NCBI RefSeq assembly: GCF_036324505.1
Contig: NC_086361.1
Coordinates: forward strand, 2,854,916-2,918,915
Length of the DNA stretch: 64,000 nucleotides
Origin: Eleginops maclovinus
Lineage: Eukaryota > Chordata > Actinopteri > Perciformes > Eleginopidae
Direction: 5' to 3'
This document shows, piece by piece, positions 1 through 45,099 of the stretch (the stretch's first letter is position 1; every line of letters starts with the position of its first letter). The notes below the pieces were generated by a model. It was not told the DNA's origin and made no database searches. It saw only the letters and a list, made by a program, of their open reading frames with translations. The position numbers and the translations under genes are program-made.

Positions 1-885
1 AGAGAAGAGCTTTTCGCACAAGTATGTGCTCCCAAAAAGACACATGGTCCGCTTGAACATTTGTGAAAGCTCAGGGAAGCTGGGGGGCAATTCTCTCAAA
101 AATTGCCCAAGCTTGTCTGCTTTTCCACTCACCTCCCTGAACTTGGCTTTTAGTTCAGAGTTGCACTGCAGGTCAATGAGCTCCATTTGAAGCACAGGAG
201 GGGCATCTTGCACATCAAAGGAGAAGGAGTCCGCAAAAATCTGAAATGTGGCTCTGTGCGTCTTGAAGTCTGCAAATCTGTGATCAAATTCCTCCTGTAG
301 CTTCAAAATGACCTCCACATACTCTTCACTACTGAATGGTGTGCCTGCATCCATGAGTGCCTTGCATGCTGGAAAATGGCAAAGGTTTGTCTGAGAAAGC
401 TGGGCTTTCCATAACATAAGTTTTGTAGAGAATGCTCTCACGTTGTCATAGGCAGCACTAACAAATTGCCCCTGGCCTTGTAACTTCTTGTTCAGTACAT
501 TAAGCTCATGTGTGATATCAACAAAAAAAGCTAAGTCCATGAGCCATTTGGGATCACTTAGCACAGGAACAGCAACCCCATCTTTCTCCATGAAGGCTTT
601 CACTTCCGCTCTCAACTCAAAAATTCTCTTCAACATGTTTCCCTTGCTGAGCCAACGTACCTCGGTGAAGTAGAGCACATCCCCATATTCTGACTCCATT
701 TCCTCTAAAAAAGCACGGAACCTTCTGTGCTTTAAGCCCCTGGATCTGATTTGGTTGATGCATTTCACAATGAAAGACATCACATTGTCAAACTTCAGGC
801 ATTTGCTGCAAAGAGCCTGCTGATGGATAATGCAGTGCAGAGCAATGGCCTCCTCCACACCTTCCTCTTCCACTTTTTTTTGAAC
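1..885 (-). mobile_element. hAT-type transposase fragment (truncated at the window edge)
   Basis: The reverse strand reads open without a stop from about 885 to base 1, roughly 290 residues, and runs off the left edge. Visible landmarks are [13 protein letters not shown] near the start, [19 protein letters not shown] (about 605-670), [19 protein letters not shown] (about 500-550) and [12 protein letters not shown] at the very edge. These match the catalytic and C-terminal region of the GTF2IRD2/ZBED-like hAT transposases that are abundant in fish; the last motif leads into the hAT dimerisation region, which lies outside the window. The N-terminal zinc finger and first part are missing because the reading frame begins at a junction with Tc1 sequence near 885. 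No hAT terminal repeat is visible. It probably lies in a gabbr1 intron. The long intact frame suggests a fairly young copy. Family is confident; activity is unlikely in this truncated state. Confidence 0.8.
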
Positions 886-1818
886 AACATGTTTCCCAGT
901 CCCTGCTGCTGAAAAACATCCCCACAGGATGGTGTTCTTGGGGTGATGGGATGTGTTGGGTTTCTGCCAGACATAGCGTTTCCCTTGGTGGCCGAAAAGT
1001 TCCATTTTAGTCTCATCTGAGCAGAGCACCTTCCGCCATACATTTAGGGAGTCGGCCTCATGCCTTTTGGCAAACTCAAATCGTGCCTTCTTATTTTTAA
1101 CACTACGTAATGGTTTCTGGCCACTACTGTGGTCCTATGCACAGACACTCCAGTCTCTGCTGTGGAACTCTGCAGCTCCTTCAGGGTTACCTTTGGTCCC
1201 TCTGTTGCCTCTCTGATTAATGCCCTCCTTGCCCGGTCTGTGAGTTTTGGTGGGCGGCCCTGTCTTGGCAGGTTTGTTCTGGTTCCATGTTCTTTCCATT
1301 TTAAGATTACGGATTTGACGGTGCTCCACGGGATCATCAAAGATGTGGATATTTTTTTATAACCCAGCCCTGACTTGTATTCCTCAATAACTTTGTCCCT
1401 GACTTGTTTGGAGAGCTCCTTGGTCTTCATGGTGTGACGCCTCTTGCTTAGTGGTGTTGCAGCCTATGGGGCCTTTCAGAAAAGGTGTTTATACTGACAG
1501 ATCATGTGACACTTAGATAGCACACAGGTGGACTTCATTTCACTAATTATGTGGCTTCTGAAGGTAATTGGTTGCACCAGAACTTTTAAGTGGCTTCATA
1601 ACAAAGGGGGTGAATACATATGCACATGTCAATGTTCAGTTTTTTATTTTAAAAAAATCTGTTTTTATATATATTTATATCAATTCTCTTCACCAACTTA
1701 GACTATTTTGTGCAGATCCATCACATACAATTCAGTAAAAAAAAAAAAAAATGTCAGGTTGTAATGTAACAAAATAGATAAAAAGCCAAGGGGGTGAATA
1801 CTTTTGCAAGGCACTGTA
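886..1818 (-). mobile_element. Tc1/mariner element, 3'-truncated and frameshifted
   Basis: The transposase starts at 1430 with MKTKELSKQVRDKVIEEYKS, a helix-turn-helix paired-like DNA-binding domain, followed by the GRPPKLTDRARRAL linker typical of fish Tc1. A frameshift near 1110 breaks the frame. The second part is readable from about 1080 to 890 in another frame ([22 protein letters not shown], then [13 protein letters not shown]) and contains the first catalytic Asp (SDET). The rest of the DDE domain, including the PDLNPIE-type motif, and the distal inverted repeat are absent; hAT sequence follows directly. The proximal inverted repeat ends at 1816 (GGGGTGAATACTTTTGCAAG near 1790) beside the TA at 1817-1818. 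Non-functional. Confidence 0.85.
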
Positions 1819-2474
1819 CGTTTCGTGGAGGTGACTAAAAAGATAGCAGTGAGAAGTATGTGGATGTTTAAGCTGGGAAGAGGTAATCCCTGTTCTGTGA
1901 TTTATCACTTGTTTTCCCACTTGGGTGAAACATCCATCAAGAAGCACAATACCAGACCTGTTTTAGTCATCCCTGGGTGACACACATCTCTGGCACCAGG
2001 CTAAACGTGGTGTCGGCATTCATGCAGTTAACCTGTATCCTATTCAGGAAACCTTTTTTTTTTTCAATAAATGACAGTTTTTTTGGGATACTTTTGGTAA
2101 ACCAATTGTTATATGTGAACGTTTAATTTCCCCGGAAAAAGATCAGCGGCAAATTAAATCCTATTCATATAAGGAAGAAAATATTTAGTTTTAACCCCAG
2201 AAATATTACATTTTTTCAAGTCTTCAAGCTCATACTGTACCTCATGGTGTCAGCTGATAGCGTGTGCCACAGTGGAGGCATATCGTATCCTGCTGTATTA
2301 CAGAGCACAGCTTTAGAGCTCATTTTCATTTTCATTTCAAGGTCATTTCTGAAGGGCTATGAAACTCAAACAGGGCTTAATGAGGCTGAATGACTGAGGA
2401 GCTGATTTGATTCCTCTGTTTGATTTATTAATCAGTTTAATTATAAACTCTTTCATTTATTTCCTCTTTGCTAG
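1819..2474 (+). other. gabbr1 intron sequence, no feature seen
   Basis: This stretch lies between the Tc1 end and the first visible gabbr1 exon. It is AT-rich, has no open frame of note and no recognised repeat. It ends in a pyrimidine-rich tract and an AG acceptor at 2473-2474. Confidence 0.5.
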
Positions 2475-34000
<31,526 letters not shown>

Positions 34001-35280
34001 AGGGGGGTGAACATTGGAGGGATGAGGACAGTAATGACATTCATAGTAACATGGAGATGGAGAAAATGGTTCACGAAGAACACTAAAAAAATCAGTATCT
34101 GTTGGATGGGCTGAATTCCTTCCAACAATCAGCCGAGGCCGAAGGATCACCACTTTTCAAGATGATCGATATTTAATTATTTTTTTTCTCTCAGAAAAGA
34201 AAAATGTACATACCATCTTTTGAATCTATTCTGCCCGTGATGTATAATGTGCCATCTAGAGTTTTAAAACGTTTGGAATTGAAGTTTGTGAAGCCCTGGA
34301 TCCCTTGAATACAGTCGCTAACCTGTCAAACTTTCCATTGGAAGACCACACATGAAGAAGTTTAAAAGGATGACAGACTTAGCAATCCGAATTTCTGTAT
34401 TTATTTAAAAAGTAGAATTACATTAAATTATAAAAAGATCTCAACTGCCGGATGGATTTACTTTTTTATGATGCTAATCAGATCCATTCTTTTGTTGAAA
34501 TTGAAAAATGACTCTTAAAATAAGGACACTTTAGTATTGACATGATGGATGCATGCATGATATTGAATCTGAGACTAAAGCTACATATTCCTGGAAAAAT
34601 GTGAGTTGATGTAGAACACATGGTAATGAAGAGCAGAATTGTTCTTGAAGTTAGCTAGTTAGCCCGGTCTGTAAGAGTGTGATAAAGAAACCGTAACATC
34701 ATTATTTAATATTTCAAAAAAAAAAAAAATGTTTTTAAATGTTTTACTTTTACAAACATAAGAGGCTTTGACGATGAAAACAACAAATGACTTTGGCAAA
34801 CTTAGATTGAGAATAAGGCTGAAGTGTAAACCTCTTCAAATCAATGGTAGCTGCTAAGATTAGCATAAACTATAGTTGCATCTTACAAACAGGAAGTGCC
34901 AAAACAGAACAGGACTTTTAATATTAACTGTTTACCCTCAAAACAATGATGCTAACAAATCACTATTGACCTTGGATTTTATGCTAGGTTACATCTGTAT
35001 GCAGTAAGCTAGTTAGCCAAACAATGCACTTTGCAAACATGATGCTAGCTGTGTTACTTACAGTGTCTTTATTTTTGCCATATGTACAGTGTGTTTCTCG
35101 TTCCTGGTTTTTATAGGGTGATTTTTGTTACTTTTATGTACAGTACATTTCTCCCATGTTTTGTATTTGTTTTCATTATGAATCAGATTTACTCTCTGTG
35201 AACGATAAAGCTTATTGCTAAGATGCTACATAAACATTTGTTTATTGGGCTCTATTAAAGAGATCGAAGTGTGAAGTGTT
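34001..35280 (+). other. gabbr1: gabbr1 3' UTR (probable)
   Basis: AT-rich sequence directly after the stop with no repeats recognised up to a plausible poly(A) site near 35280. A longer form could use the AATAAA at 37164 or 37995; the sequence cannot decide. Confidence 0.5.
35254..35259 (+). terminator. gabbr1: Candidate gabbr1 poly(A) signal ATTAAA
   Basis: ATTAAA followed within 15-50 bp by GT-rich sequence (AGTGTGAAGTGTTTTG, then TTGGTGTTTT), the usual layout of a vertebrate cleavage site. Confidence 0.45.
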
Positions 35281-35881
35281 TTGAATTGGTGTTTTATGAG
35301 GTACTTAACCAAAGTCAGGGTATACACTAGATGGCAGTTGGCACACCCCCAGAGGTAGACAGGAGTACTGGGACAGCAGCAAAGCAAAGTAGCCTACTGC
35401 TGTGGATGGGGGGCACAGACATATTACAGCCACAAAAAAATCTATACCTTAAAAACAATATGACTTTGACCTTGCCACAAGAAAACCAAACTCCATTGGC
35501 AAAAAATGCATCTACTGTTTATTTATTTTATTGTTTGTTGTCTGCAAGGTTTAGAGTTGAAACTATTCTGAATATAGAGTTCATCTAAACCGATATGGAT
35601 ATTTTCTGCGTGGGCCCTATTTGGTTAGTTCACTGATGCCCCCTACCACAGCAGTAGCTTGGTTAGCTGCTAATCCCCCGTCTGGTTTATCAAAGATGCT
35701 GTAGGTTACTCACTGGATATTGATAAGTACCTCATACAACAACCCTCACATCCAAACTATTCCTTTAAAATGGATATTTATATACCAAGTGTTTAGGAGG
35801 GTTGTGTCTTTTTAACCCCCATTCCAAAAAACAAAAGAGTAGCAGTTGAATACACTGTGTGTGTGTGTGTGTGTGTGTGTG

Positions 35882-35963
<82 letters not shown>

Positions 35964-38900
35964 TTTTAGCCTCAGACTTTTGATATAATGTCATATTTAT
36001 GTTTATGCCTCAAAATGCATGTTGAAGATCCTTTTAAACATGGCTCTCATTTAGAAAGTGTTAGCTAGAAAATTGTCATCAGTGTTTTAGTGCTTGTTAG
36101 CTATCTATGGCTGACAAAGAATCTGCAAGCGTCAGTTTTTTTTCAGTTGACAAAATAGATGGTCCCTGACTAGAAAATGAGACCAAGCAATTGGGGCAAA
36201 GCGATGTTCATATCTGTACCTTACAATATTGCCTCCCTATGTGTGGGATAGTGCTATGTACTGTATTAAGAGGTTGGAAAAAAGGTAGACTCCATGATGG
36301 AACTTTATGATGTTTCGTAACAGTGGTTGTATCCAAAACATAGTATATATTTTTTTGTCACTTTAGCAGATTTTGTTAAATGTTTGATGAAGTTTTTACA
36401 TTGATATTAGTCTCTGTTCAAAGAGACTGCTGATACATACTTGTGTGTTTTCATGTTAAACCCCTCACTGTGGATGAACTGAATCCTGTTGATTCAGGGC
36501 TTATGGAAAAGTAAGCTATCATCTGTCAGGTATTTATTTATTGTATAAAGAGTCGCTGCCACAGTCGAGGGTTGAAGGAGCATTACATGAGGCTAAAACA
36601 TCAGTTTTTCTCCAAGAGCTTAATTGTTTGTCTTTTTTAAATGAATGCAAGTTGAAATTTGAAGTTTGCTCTGTATATTTATTCAACAGATATGGGTTGA
36701 ACAGAAGGTACTTGTTGCACGTTTCAATTGATAACATTTAGAGACTGAGATGGGAACTGAGGCACAGTTCCAACCAATAGTTTGAAAACGAGAGAGTACG
36801 TTTTAAGCATCATCAGCATAAAGGAGTGCGTTTACATTTAAAAGGACAACATTTGATCCTTCGCCTACTTTATTGGTCATGCTGAACCACTTGAAACTAA
36901 GATTGCCAAATGCAGCATTTCTGTTTGTGTTCACTCTTCTGCATTTGTTGGTCTCACTTCCAAATACAGCTTTTTGTGGGGATTTTGTGGAGAAAGAGAA
37001 AGACTCCTGACACAGTTTCTGTGATAGGTTTTTGGGCTAGAAAGTGAAATTACAACACATGGTGGCTGCCTCATAATAACTTATCGAAACAACACACAAA
37101 TAGGGAACGTAAGGGCAAAATATGTTTATTTATGCCTTCCAAAACTGTAACAAGCACTATTTAAATAAAGATACATAAAGAGATCATAGAGGCGTTCCTG
37201 ATAAGCCACCTCTGGTTAAGGTATGATGCATTCAGGCTCTGGCTAGGGATTGGTTAAAATGATGGTCAACAAACTGTCAGTAGTCAAAGTTGCACTTCCA
37301 TACTAGCTCTTACTGACATTTTCAACATCCTCTTCGGTGAATAGACTTTCTTATAGTGACAAATGACAACTTCTGTTTTAAAGTTAAGGAATGAACTTTC
37401 ATGCTCAATTGTGTGAGAGGGATCGGTAGCACAAGGACTCACTGCAGGTTTGATGTAATGTTGTCGCTCTAATACCTCTCTTTGTAATAGATCTTTATTT
37501 GATTGAGGGTCCAGCTTTAGTTTTTCTGTGCAATACCTTTCTCAACGTCCTAACCTCTCATGTCAAATATGTTGTGCGATCTCTGCCTGAGGTATATATT
37601 TTGTCTTGCCTTCCATTTGGGTCTCTTGTTCTCTCGGTGTGTTAGCATAGCTTGCTTTATAGCGTGGGTTGTTGTAAGCACTTCTGAACTGACAAATAAC
37701 TACAGTATTAGGCGCATATGTATGAACCTTGTGCTCCTGCTACATCCTCTTAAAGTGTAAATATCTACTGTCTGTTAGTCTGTAACAACGTATTGTTACT
37801 GTGTGTAAAGCAGTGAGGTGTGATTGATGTTGGTAACATATGAGAATATGCACACTGACTGTAAATAATGTTACTGTAAATAATAAGGAAGTTTGACTTT
37901 GCAAATACAAACTGTACAGTTGATGTGGTACAGTACTCAAAATATATTTCTATATGCTGTAATATCTGATGTCAGAGATTATTTGGAATGCAAGAATAAA
38001 AAATAAAACTAGTTGTTTTTTCTAAACTATAGATGAGGTTGTAGCCAGATGAGCAGAGCAGTCAGGGTACACATCTGTACGGACTGAAATAACTCAACTG
38101 TTGGATCAATTTAGATTAATGTGGTACAAACATTATTGTCCCTAGAGGATGACTGCCCTGACTCTAAAGTGGTACAGGGATTTTGTAGGCTAACCTGGAA
38201 GTTAGGAGGGAGCCTTTGTGATGCTAACTCCCAGGTTAGTTGACAGAAATCAATGGGAATATTTCATTGGATTTTGGTTTATTGCAGAAAATAAACTCTG
38301 TGCCAACCTACATGTATTATGATAGCTACACATTTTGCTCAGCATAATAATCTCCAAATATTAACACCACTTTGTGTAAACGCAATCGACAGAAGTAAAA
38401 ACCTAATGTTAGGCTATAAACAAACTACGGAATGTCTGCACATCACTACCGCTAGGCTAACAATAGATTTGTGTAGGCGTAATGTATTTTATGTCGAAGG
38501 AGAAAACATGTTAATTTCTTCAGGTTGTTTGAACCACAGACCTTATTTCAGGCTTCTCATCAAAAACATGTTCAAAACAACGTTCACTTTTAGACAATAA
38601 AATCGTAAGTGGTTTACGGGTTTTGAATATTAAAACTACATTCAGCAAAAAAATGTGAATCTTGTACGTAAGTTACCTGTAGGTCTATGTGTGCTGTAAA
38701 GATTTCCAAAACAATATGTTGAAATATAAAAAGGACGATTGCTTACCCAATAGGCTAGCCATTGTGCAACCCCTTAAATGAATGGTAAATTACAGCCACC
38801 TCAATGGTGTTCATATGTGTTTAAATATGACTCTGGTACTGGCATTGCCTTCCCATTCATTGATCTCAGTGTACGTCACTGTAAGCATCACATGATTAAG

Positions 38901-39420
38901 GATTCCTGACATGTTAAACATTGATGAAGCTGCAGATAATGTGTTTACATCAGGAAGGAGTATGAGATATTCATTACAAAGCAAGGAGTATATTTCTTAT
39001 CAGCATATTTTGTAATACTTTAAGTTTCTAAGGGTTTATATTCATGGGAGAACATTTCACAGGCCGAACAAATCAGAGCCGACTAAACACTAAGAATGTG
39101 CAACCCATGATATAGTATAGAAATATGAGCACTATGTCTCTCTATAAATTAAATGGAGGGAGTGCACAAGGAGTCCCCTTCTTCTGTCTAATGATTGATC
39201 GAATGTTTTGAATGATCTGGTTGAAATTGGTTGACTTGGCTGTCCAAACGTTAATTCCTCTCACTAGAGTTTGATTTTAAAGATAAACATCTTGATACAC
39301 TTTCAGGAACAACCAACAGTGTTCCTTTGTCATATAAAAATACATATGTGCAGAAAATGACTTGTTAAATCAGCTTGTTGGGTATGACATAATTTATAAA
39401 CCATATTTTAAAAAATATTT
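35281..39420. other. Intergenic or extended gabbr1 3' UTR
   Basis: About 4 kb, AT-rich, with one GT array inside and no supported gene. AATAAA motifs at 37164 and 37995 could end longer gabbr1 transcripts. Confidence 0.4.
35856..35961. repeat. (GT)n microsatellite
   Basis: About 105 bp of GT with a single slip (GTTGTG near 35881). Confidence 0.98.
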
Positions 39421-39424
39421 AAAA

Positions 39425-39915
39425 AGTTGGCTCTGTCATCGGCATCAAACGGGACAATTTTGAAGCTGTGGTGGAGAGGAGGACTCTCAACAAACTGTTG
39501 TCCATCATGGATAACCCCACCCACCCTCTCCACCTGCAGCTGGACAGACAGCGGAGCTCCTTCTCCAACAGACTGCTCCAGCTCCGCTGTCACAAGGACA
39601 GGGACAGGAGAACATTCCTGCCCACTGCAATAACTCTGTACAATAATCACCCTCTGGCTGCAGACAACTCACTGCTCCATAGCCTCTCTGTAAACTGGAC
39701 TTAACATGCACTCCTTCACACTTGACATTGTACATTAACACTAAATTATTATTGCCTTTTTGTACATTTGTATATTTCATTTTAATTTTAATTTTTACTT
39801 TTTTTACAGTTCGAATTATTTGTATTTGTTTTGCTTCTCTTTGTATTTCGCTGCTGCAACGCAAACATTTCCCAGTTTGGGATAAATAAAGTACTTCTGA
39901 TTCTGATTCTGATTA
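39425..39915 (+). mobile_element. Non-LTR retrotransposon 3' end
   Basis: A frame through 39468-39704 reads VERRTLNKLLSIMDNPTHPL and later KDRDRRTFLPTAITLYNN, the extreme C-terminus of a fish L2/Rex1-like reverse transcriptase protein, with stop TAA at 39702. The UTR ends with GGGATAAATAAAGTACTTCT and a (TTCTGA)n tail at about 39892-39915, so this is a 5'-truncated insertion on the + strand. Confidence 0.75.
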
Positions 39916-41512
39916 AAGACTTTCTAGGGTTTTCATGAAAATGAAAATGGAGTGATAACACAGATAGCTATGCTCACATACTTCCTCTATGCTTTGACCT
40001 GGCCAAAAATGAGATTATTTACCAAACATCGCATTGACCTCATGGCTGAGGTCAAAGAACAACACAATAATAAAACACCACAGAAAAAGAAACTAAAGCC
40101 AGTTTTGGGGGAACTTTAAAAATTGGAAGTAGATCAAGTATCATTATTAGTATAAACCACACTGGAGTTTTTTCATCTTGGCTGTTGTTTGACATGACAG
40201 AAATTGTTGACAAAATCACTTGGTGATTGGCTTTTCAATTCTTACTGGTTGCCTGCAGAGGGTGGTAAAGGTATATGCTTACATAACGCTCACAAGCAGA
40301 CTCAGGAGCTGGCAGGGGATTCTGGGAAAGAGCAGGGATGAACTTTGCCCTCTTTAATATCAACAGGTCTTGATTAAAGGTGGGTCAATGTTGGGGGAAA
40401 AACTGTAAAAAAATCAGTAGAAAAACGTGTAATCACTCTTTTTACCCCGAGTCACAATATCTCAATATAGGCTTTACGTATATCCACAGATATATTATGA
40501 ACTGTACTTATCTTTGACCTGTGAAATCTGTTATTGCTTGGTATATAAAGCTCCTGATAGCAGACAGGAGGACACATATTGATTACTACTACTGTAAACA
40601 TTAAGTAGTAAAATGTACTTCAATAGTCAACCAAAATCTGTATAAAAGCTATTAGTAACAACTAGATGACAGGCGAAGATCTTATCTGAGGCAGACTTCA
40701 TATTTATTTGCCTTGCATACCAGATAACAGTCATTTGGCTAAAACAGGTCTGTGCGATGGCAGGAAGGAGAAGAGATTAAAAAAGCCGGGAGAGAAGTGA
40801 CATTATCTGATTCCTGAATGAAAGAATCAAAAAAGACATGTGAAAGGAAAATGTGGTTCGGGGCAGACAATGACATTAAGTATTATATGCCAAACTACTA
40901 AATAAGACATAATTCATTTCACAACCCTATTCAACACATCTAATAGTCCTTTTCAGACTTTGCTTTTTACACAGATTAAACAAAGTAACTATGAAATATT
41001 GATAAGTGAGCTTCAAACAGAGCTGTTTGAGTCTTAAGGTTTATAAATCTATAGTGCCATGTCCCAGCAGCCTTTACTTCAACTCACTCAATCCCTCATC
41101 ACATCCAACTTTAAAGAACAACCTCTGCCAAATCATGGAGGATTACTGATCAGGCCTCACAGGAACCACAGCCCCGGGCTCTAGGGGGCCTTTAGCCGGA
41201 GGCTCAGTTGAAATAAATCAGAAAGTTGACGTTGTAAAATGCTAACTAATTTCTGTGTTTGAGGACTCGTTTCTGCACCACTCACTGACACAATAGACCC
41301 CAAAAAGGCGCAGAACAAACACAAATAGGTGCAACATGATAAGAAAGAGACCACGGAACCACAGAAATGCAAAACAACAAGAGTGGTTGGGGTTTGGGGT
41401 CTCTTTCAGGTAGTATTTCTACAGAAGTTGGGTATGGGGGTGGATATTAATATTGTTTTTTTTAATCTTTTCAAAAGTCTCCCTTGTCCTCTAAATGTTT
41501 TTTGTATTTGAG
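39916..41512. other. Intergenic, no feature seen
   Basis: About 1.6 kb of AT-rich unique sequence; no gene or delimited repeat. Confidence 0.4.
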
Positions 41513-42289
<777 letters not shown>

Positions 42290-42890
42290 GCAAAGATCCG
42301 ACCCTCCCTCACCCCGACCGCAGCTGAACGACTCATCCACGCCTTCATTTCCTCCCATCTTGACTACTGAAACTTCCTTCTCACCTCAACCTCCCTCAAT
42401 AGATTCCAACTGTTTCAAAATGCAGAGTCCTCACACACATCAAATCATGGCCCCACATCAGCCCAATCCTCAAAGACCTTCACTGGCTCCCCGTATCCTA
42501 CCGCATCAACTACAAAACACTGGTCCTCGGGCCGCAGTATAGGCAGTATGGTAGAGCTGGCCGCCCATGCACTGGGGCTTGGTCCCCATGCTGTGGACCT
42601 GGGTTCAAATCCAGCCTGGGACTAATTGCCACTTGTCTTCCCATCTATCTCCCCCTTTCAACACTCTCGCTTAAATAAAGGCACTGGTTGCCCAAGTTAA
42701 TCTTTAAAAAATAAAAATACTGGTCCCCAACCATCTGGACCCCCCTACCTCACTGACATCCTCACCCCGTACCCAGTCCCTCAGATTCACCTCAGCCGGT
42801 CTCCTATCCATCCCATCTATAAATCCCATCTTCGCAGCATTTTCTGTGGCAGCTCCAAAGCTCTGGAATTCCCTCCCCCCAAGAATTCAT
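42290..42890 (+). mobile_element. LINE reverse-transcriptase fragment, split by a SINE
   Basis: On the + strand, degenerate frames give AERLIHAFISSHLDY, LHWLPVSYRINYKTLVL-like words before 42527 and the AFSVAAPKLWNSLP-like end near 42836-42880. This is the C-terminal part of a fish L2/CR1-type non-LTR reverse transcriptase. A SINE interrupts it at 42527-42718. Confidence 0.65.
42527..42718 (+). mobile_element. tRNA-derived SINE with 8-bp target duplication
   Basis: A polymerase III box-B-like word GGTTCAAATCC lies near 42602 and an A-box-like TGGTAGAGCTGG near 42549, followed by an A-rich tail (AAAAAATAAAAAT). It is flanked by ACTGGTCC at 42519-42526 and 42719-42726, a direct duplication of the host LINE. 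Confidence 0.75.
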
Positions 42891-44078
42891 GCCAATTGAT
42901 CATCTATGTTTGTCCTTGTTTTTTGTTTGTACTCCCCCCACTCAAACTGTTGCCTTGCTCAAGGGCACTGCCCAGGAGGTGAACTGAGACCTCTCCCAGT
43001 AGCAGTCATCACTCCATATTTCAGGTCTCTTCAGGGACTTAAACCGGCAACCCTAAGGCTCCCATTCCAAGTCCCTACTGACTGAGCCACTGCCACTGTT
43101 CAGTTCCAGATACCGGTGACTGGATGACTTTGTAGATACTCTGTGACCTGTACGTTGTAATGCACATGTGTACATAATAAACTGAGGCATCATAATGTTA
43201 AAATGTCAGGCTGTTCATAATGTTTTGTAAAAAGATAGTTAATTAAATGTGAACATTTGCACTAAAACAAAGGGAACATTTTGGAGTTGCGGTTATCTAT
43301 AGATTATTATGCTATGACTTTACTGCTCCGGCCCCATTGAGATCAAATGTGGCTGCATGCGGCCCCTGAATTCAAATGAGTTTAACACCCCTGCTGTATT
43401 CCATCTGTAGCTTTCATGAAATGTGAGTATTTCATCTACCCCTGAGTGGGAGAAACACTCCTCTGCCTGACCTATTTCTGATTCTGATTCTAAGTCTTCA
43501 ATCGTGGTGTTTTCCGATAAGTTCAAGAATGTTGTAAATCAAACAAACCCCATGAAATAAGGAAGCCGGGGGCCTGGTAAATCTGTGCAAGGTAGGCAAG
43601 TGGCTTATCTGAGTATTTTATCAAGTTTATATGTGTTTGAACTTTCAGTTTCATGATATGGCAGTGGCTTTACCCCCTGTAGATGGAACACTAAAATGTG
43701 ATTCCAGCACAGAATTTTTTACCATGAATTGCATTGCCGTGTAAACGCTGAGAAGGTTTTATATCCCACCTGACATACAAGTTAATGCTAGTATTTTCAA
43801 AGTGTGATACATTATAATTAATCAAACACGATCACATTGTCTAATTAATTGACACCACTACACTAAACAGAAGTACATGTGTACATACAGAGTCTCCTTG
43901 AAAATTGTGAGTGGTGAGATAATGGCCAGCAGGAGATATATGGATTATCACAATTTTTTTCTTTCATTAAGGCAATATCACATCACAACGCAGCTGGAAT
44001 GGTGAATGTGTTGTATTGATGTGCAAGTGGGTTACGGTTAAGGACTTTATGATAAATATCACACTGTGCAGTGGTATG
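42891..44078. other. Intergenic with SINE-like and MITE-like scraps
   Basis: 42955-43105 resembles a common fish repeat (CTCAAGGGCACTGCCCAGGA ... ACTGAGCCACTGCC). 43300-43396 ends like an hAT MITE (GAGTTTAACACCCCTG). No gene. Confidence 0.4.
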
Positions 44079-44670
44079 TTATCATAATCCGTGTATCATT
44101 CGTTCATTTGTTTTTCCGATTTCAAAACCAAAACCAGAAATCGGATTACAGTTCGTTTTCTCGTTTTTCCGATTTCAAAACCAAAACCAGAAATCGGATT
44201 ACGGTTCGTTTTCTCGTTTTTCCGATTTCAAAACCAAAACCAGAAATCGGAACCAGAAATCGGATTACGGTTCGTTTTCTCGTTTTTTCGATTATGCACC
44301 CCCAAACGGAAAATGGAAAATGAAACAATCGGATAACAAATGAACGAATGATACACGGATTCTTGCGCAGGGCTGGCAGGGCTCGTTTGGTTGTCAGGGA
44401 AACCAAACAATCGCGAGCCACAGGGTAAAAGATCATCGGTGCCTACTGTATGAAGCAGCTTGTAACATGGGGGTTTTGAGCATTTGATCTAAATAAATAC
44501 GTCATATGTTTAATCCTTACCTTAGCAATCTCCATCGTAGCCTATTCGCGTAGGTCTGTCATTGTTATGTGCATTGTTGTTGTTGGCTGATATCAGGCTA
44601 GCTTACTATGAAAAACCCATGAAAGTCCATATAGGCATACAAGAGTAGACCTAGGAAATCACCTTATCAC

Positions 44671-45058
44671 CACTGTTGGGCAAGTTACTCAAAAACTGTA
44701 AAGCAGCCTACTGATCAGGCCTACCCAATAGGCATAGGCCTACTGTCTTTTCAACCCTTACACTACCATAGGCCTATTACTATTTAAAGTGTAGGCCTAA
44801 GGCATTACTTTTGCATTACTTAAGTAACTTTAACAGACTAAAAAAATTGCAGGTTCAGGAATAGCTTTCTGACCCACCACACTGAACACCATTAAAATCC
44901 AGGTTACAGTAAAACGTATTGTAACTTAAGTTACTAGCATTGTAACTAGTATATATTACAGTTCCCCCCTCTGCAATGCCTTACATTAGTTACAGGAAAT
45001 AAATAAATAATGCATTACAGTAATTAAATACTTTTGTAATGCTTTATTCCCAACACTG
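44671..45058. mobile_element. hAT-type MITE, 388 bp, nested
   Basis: Inverted ends CACTGTTGGG (44671) and CCCAACACTG (ending 45058), flanked by the perfect 8-mer CTTATCAC at 44663-44670 and 45059-45066, which fits the hAT nTnnnnAn preference. The interior has repeated GTTACT/AGTAAC words. A related right end is at 52105-52117. Confidence 0.9.
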
Positions 45059-45099
45059 CTTATCACGTGGGTGATATCAACAAAATACAACAATACGAT

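Noticed and set aside
36541..36741. Paired sense and antisense frames of 66-67 codons downstream of gabbr1
   Set aside because: Short chance frames in AT-rich DNA, probably within an extended 3' UTR or spacer.
44066..44436. Several overlapping open frames on both strands
   Set aside because: Readings through the hairpin units of a transposon end; all frames give the same repetitive residues.
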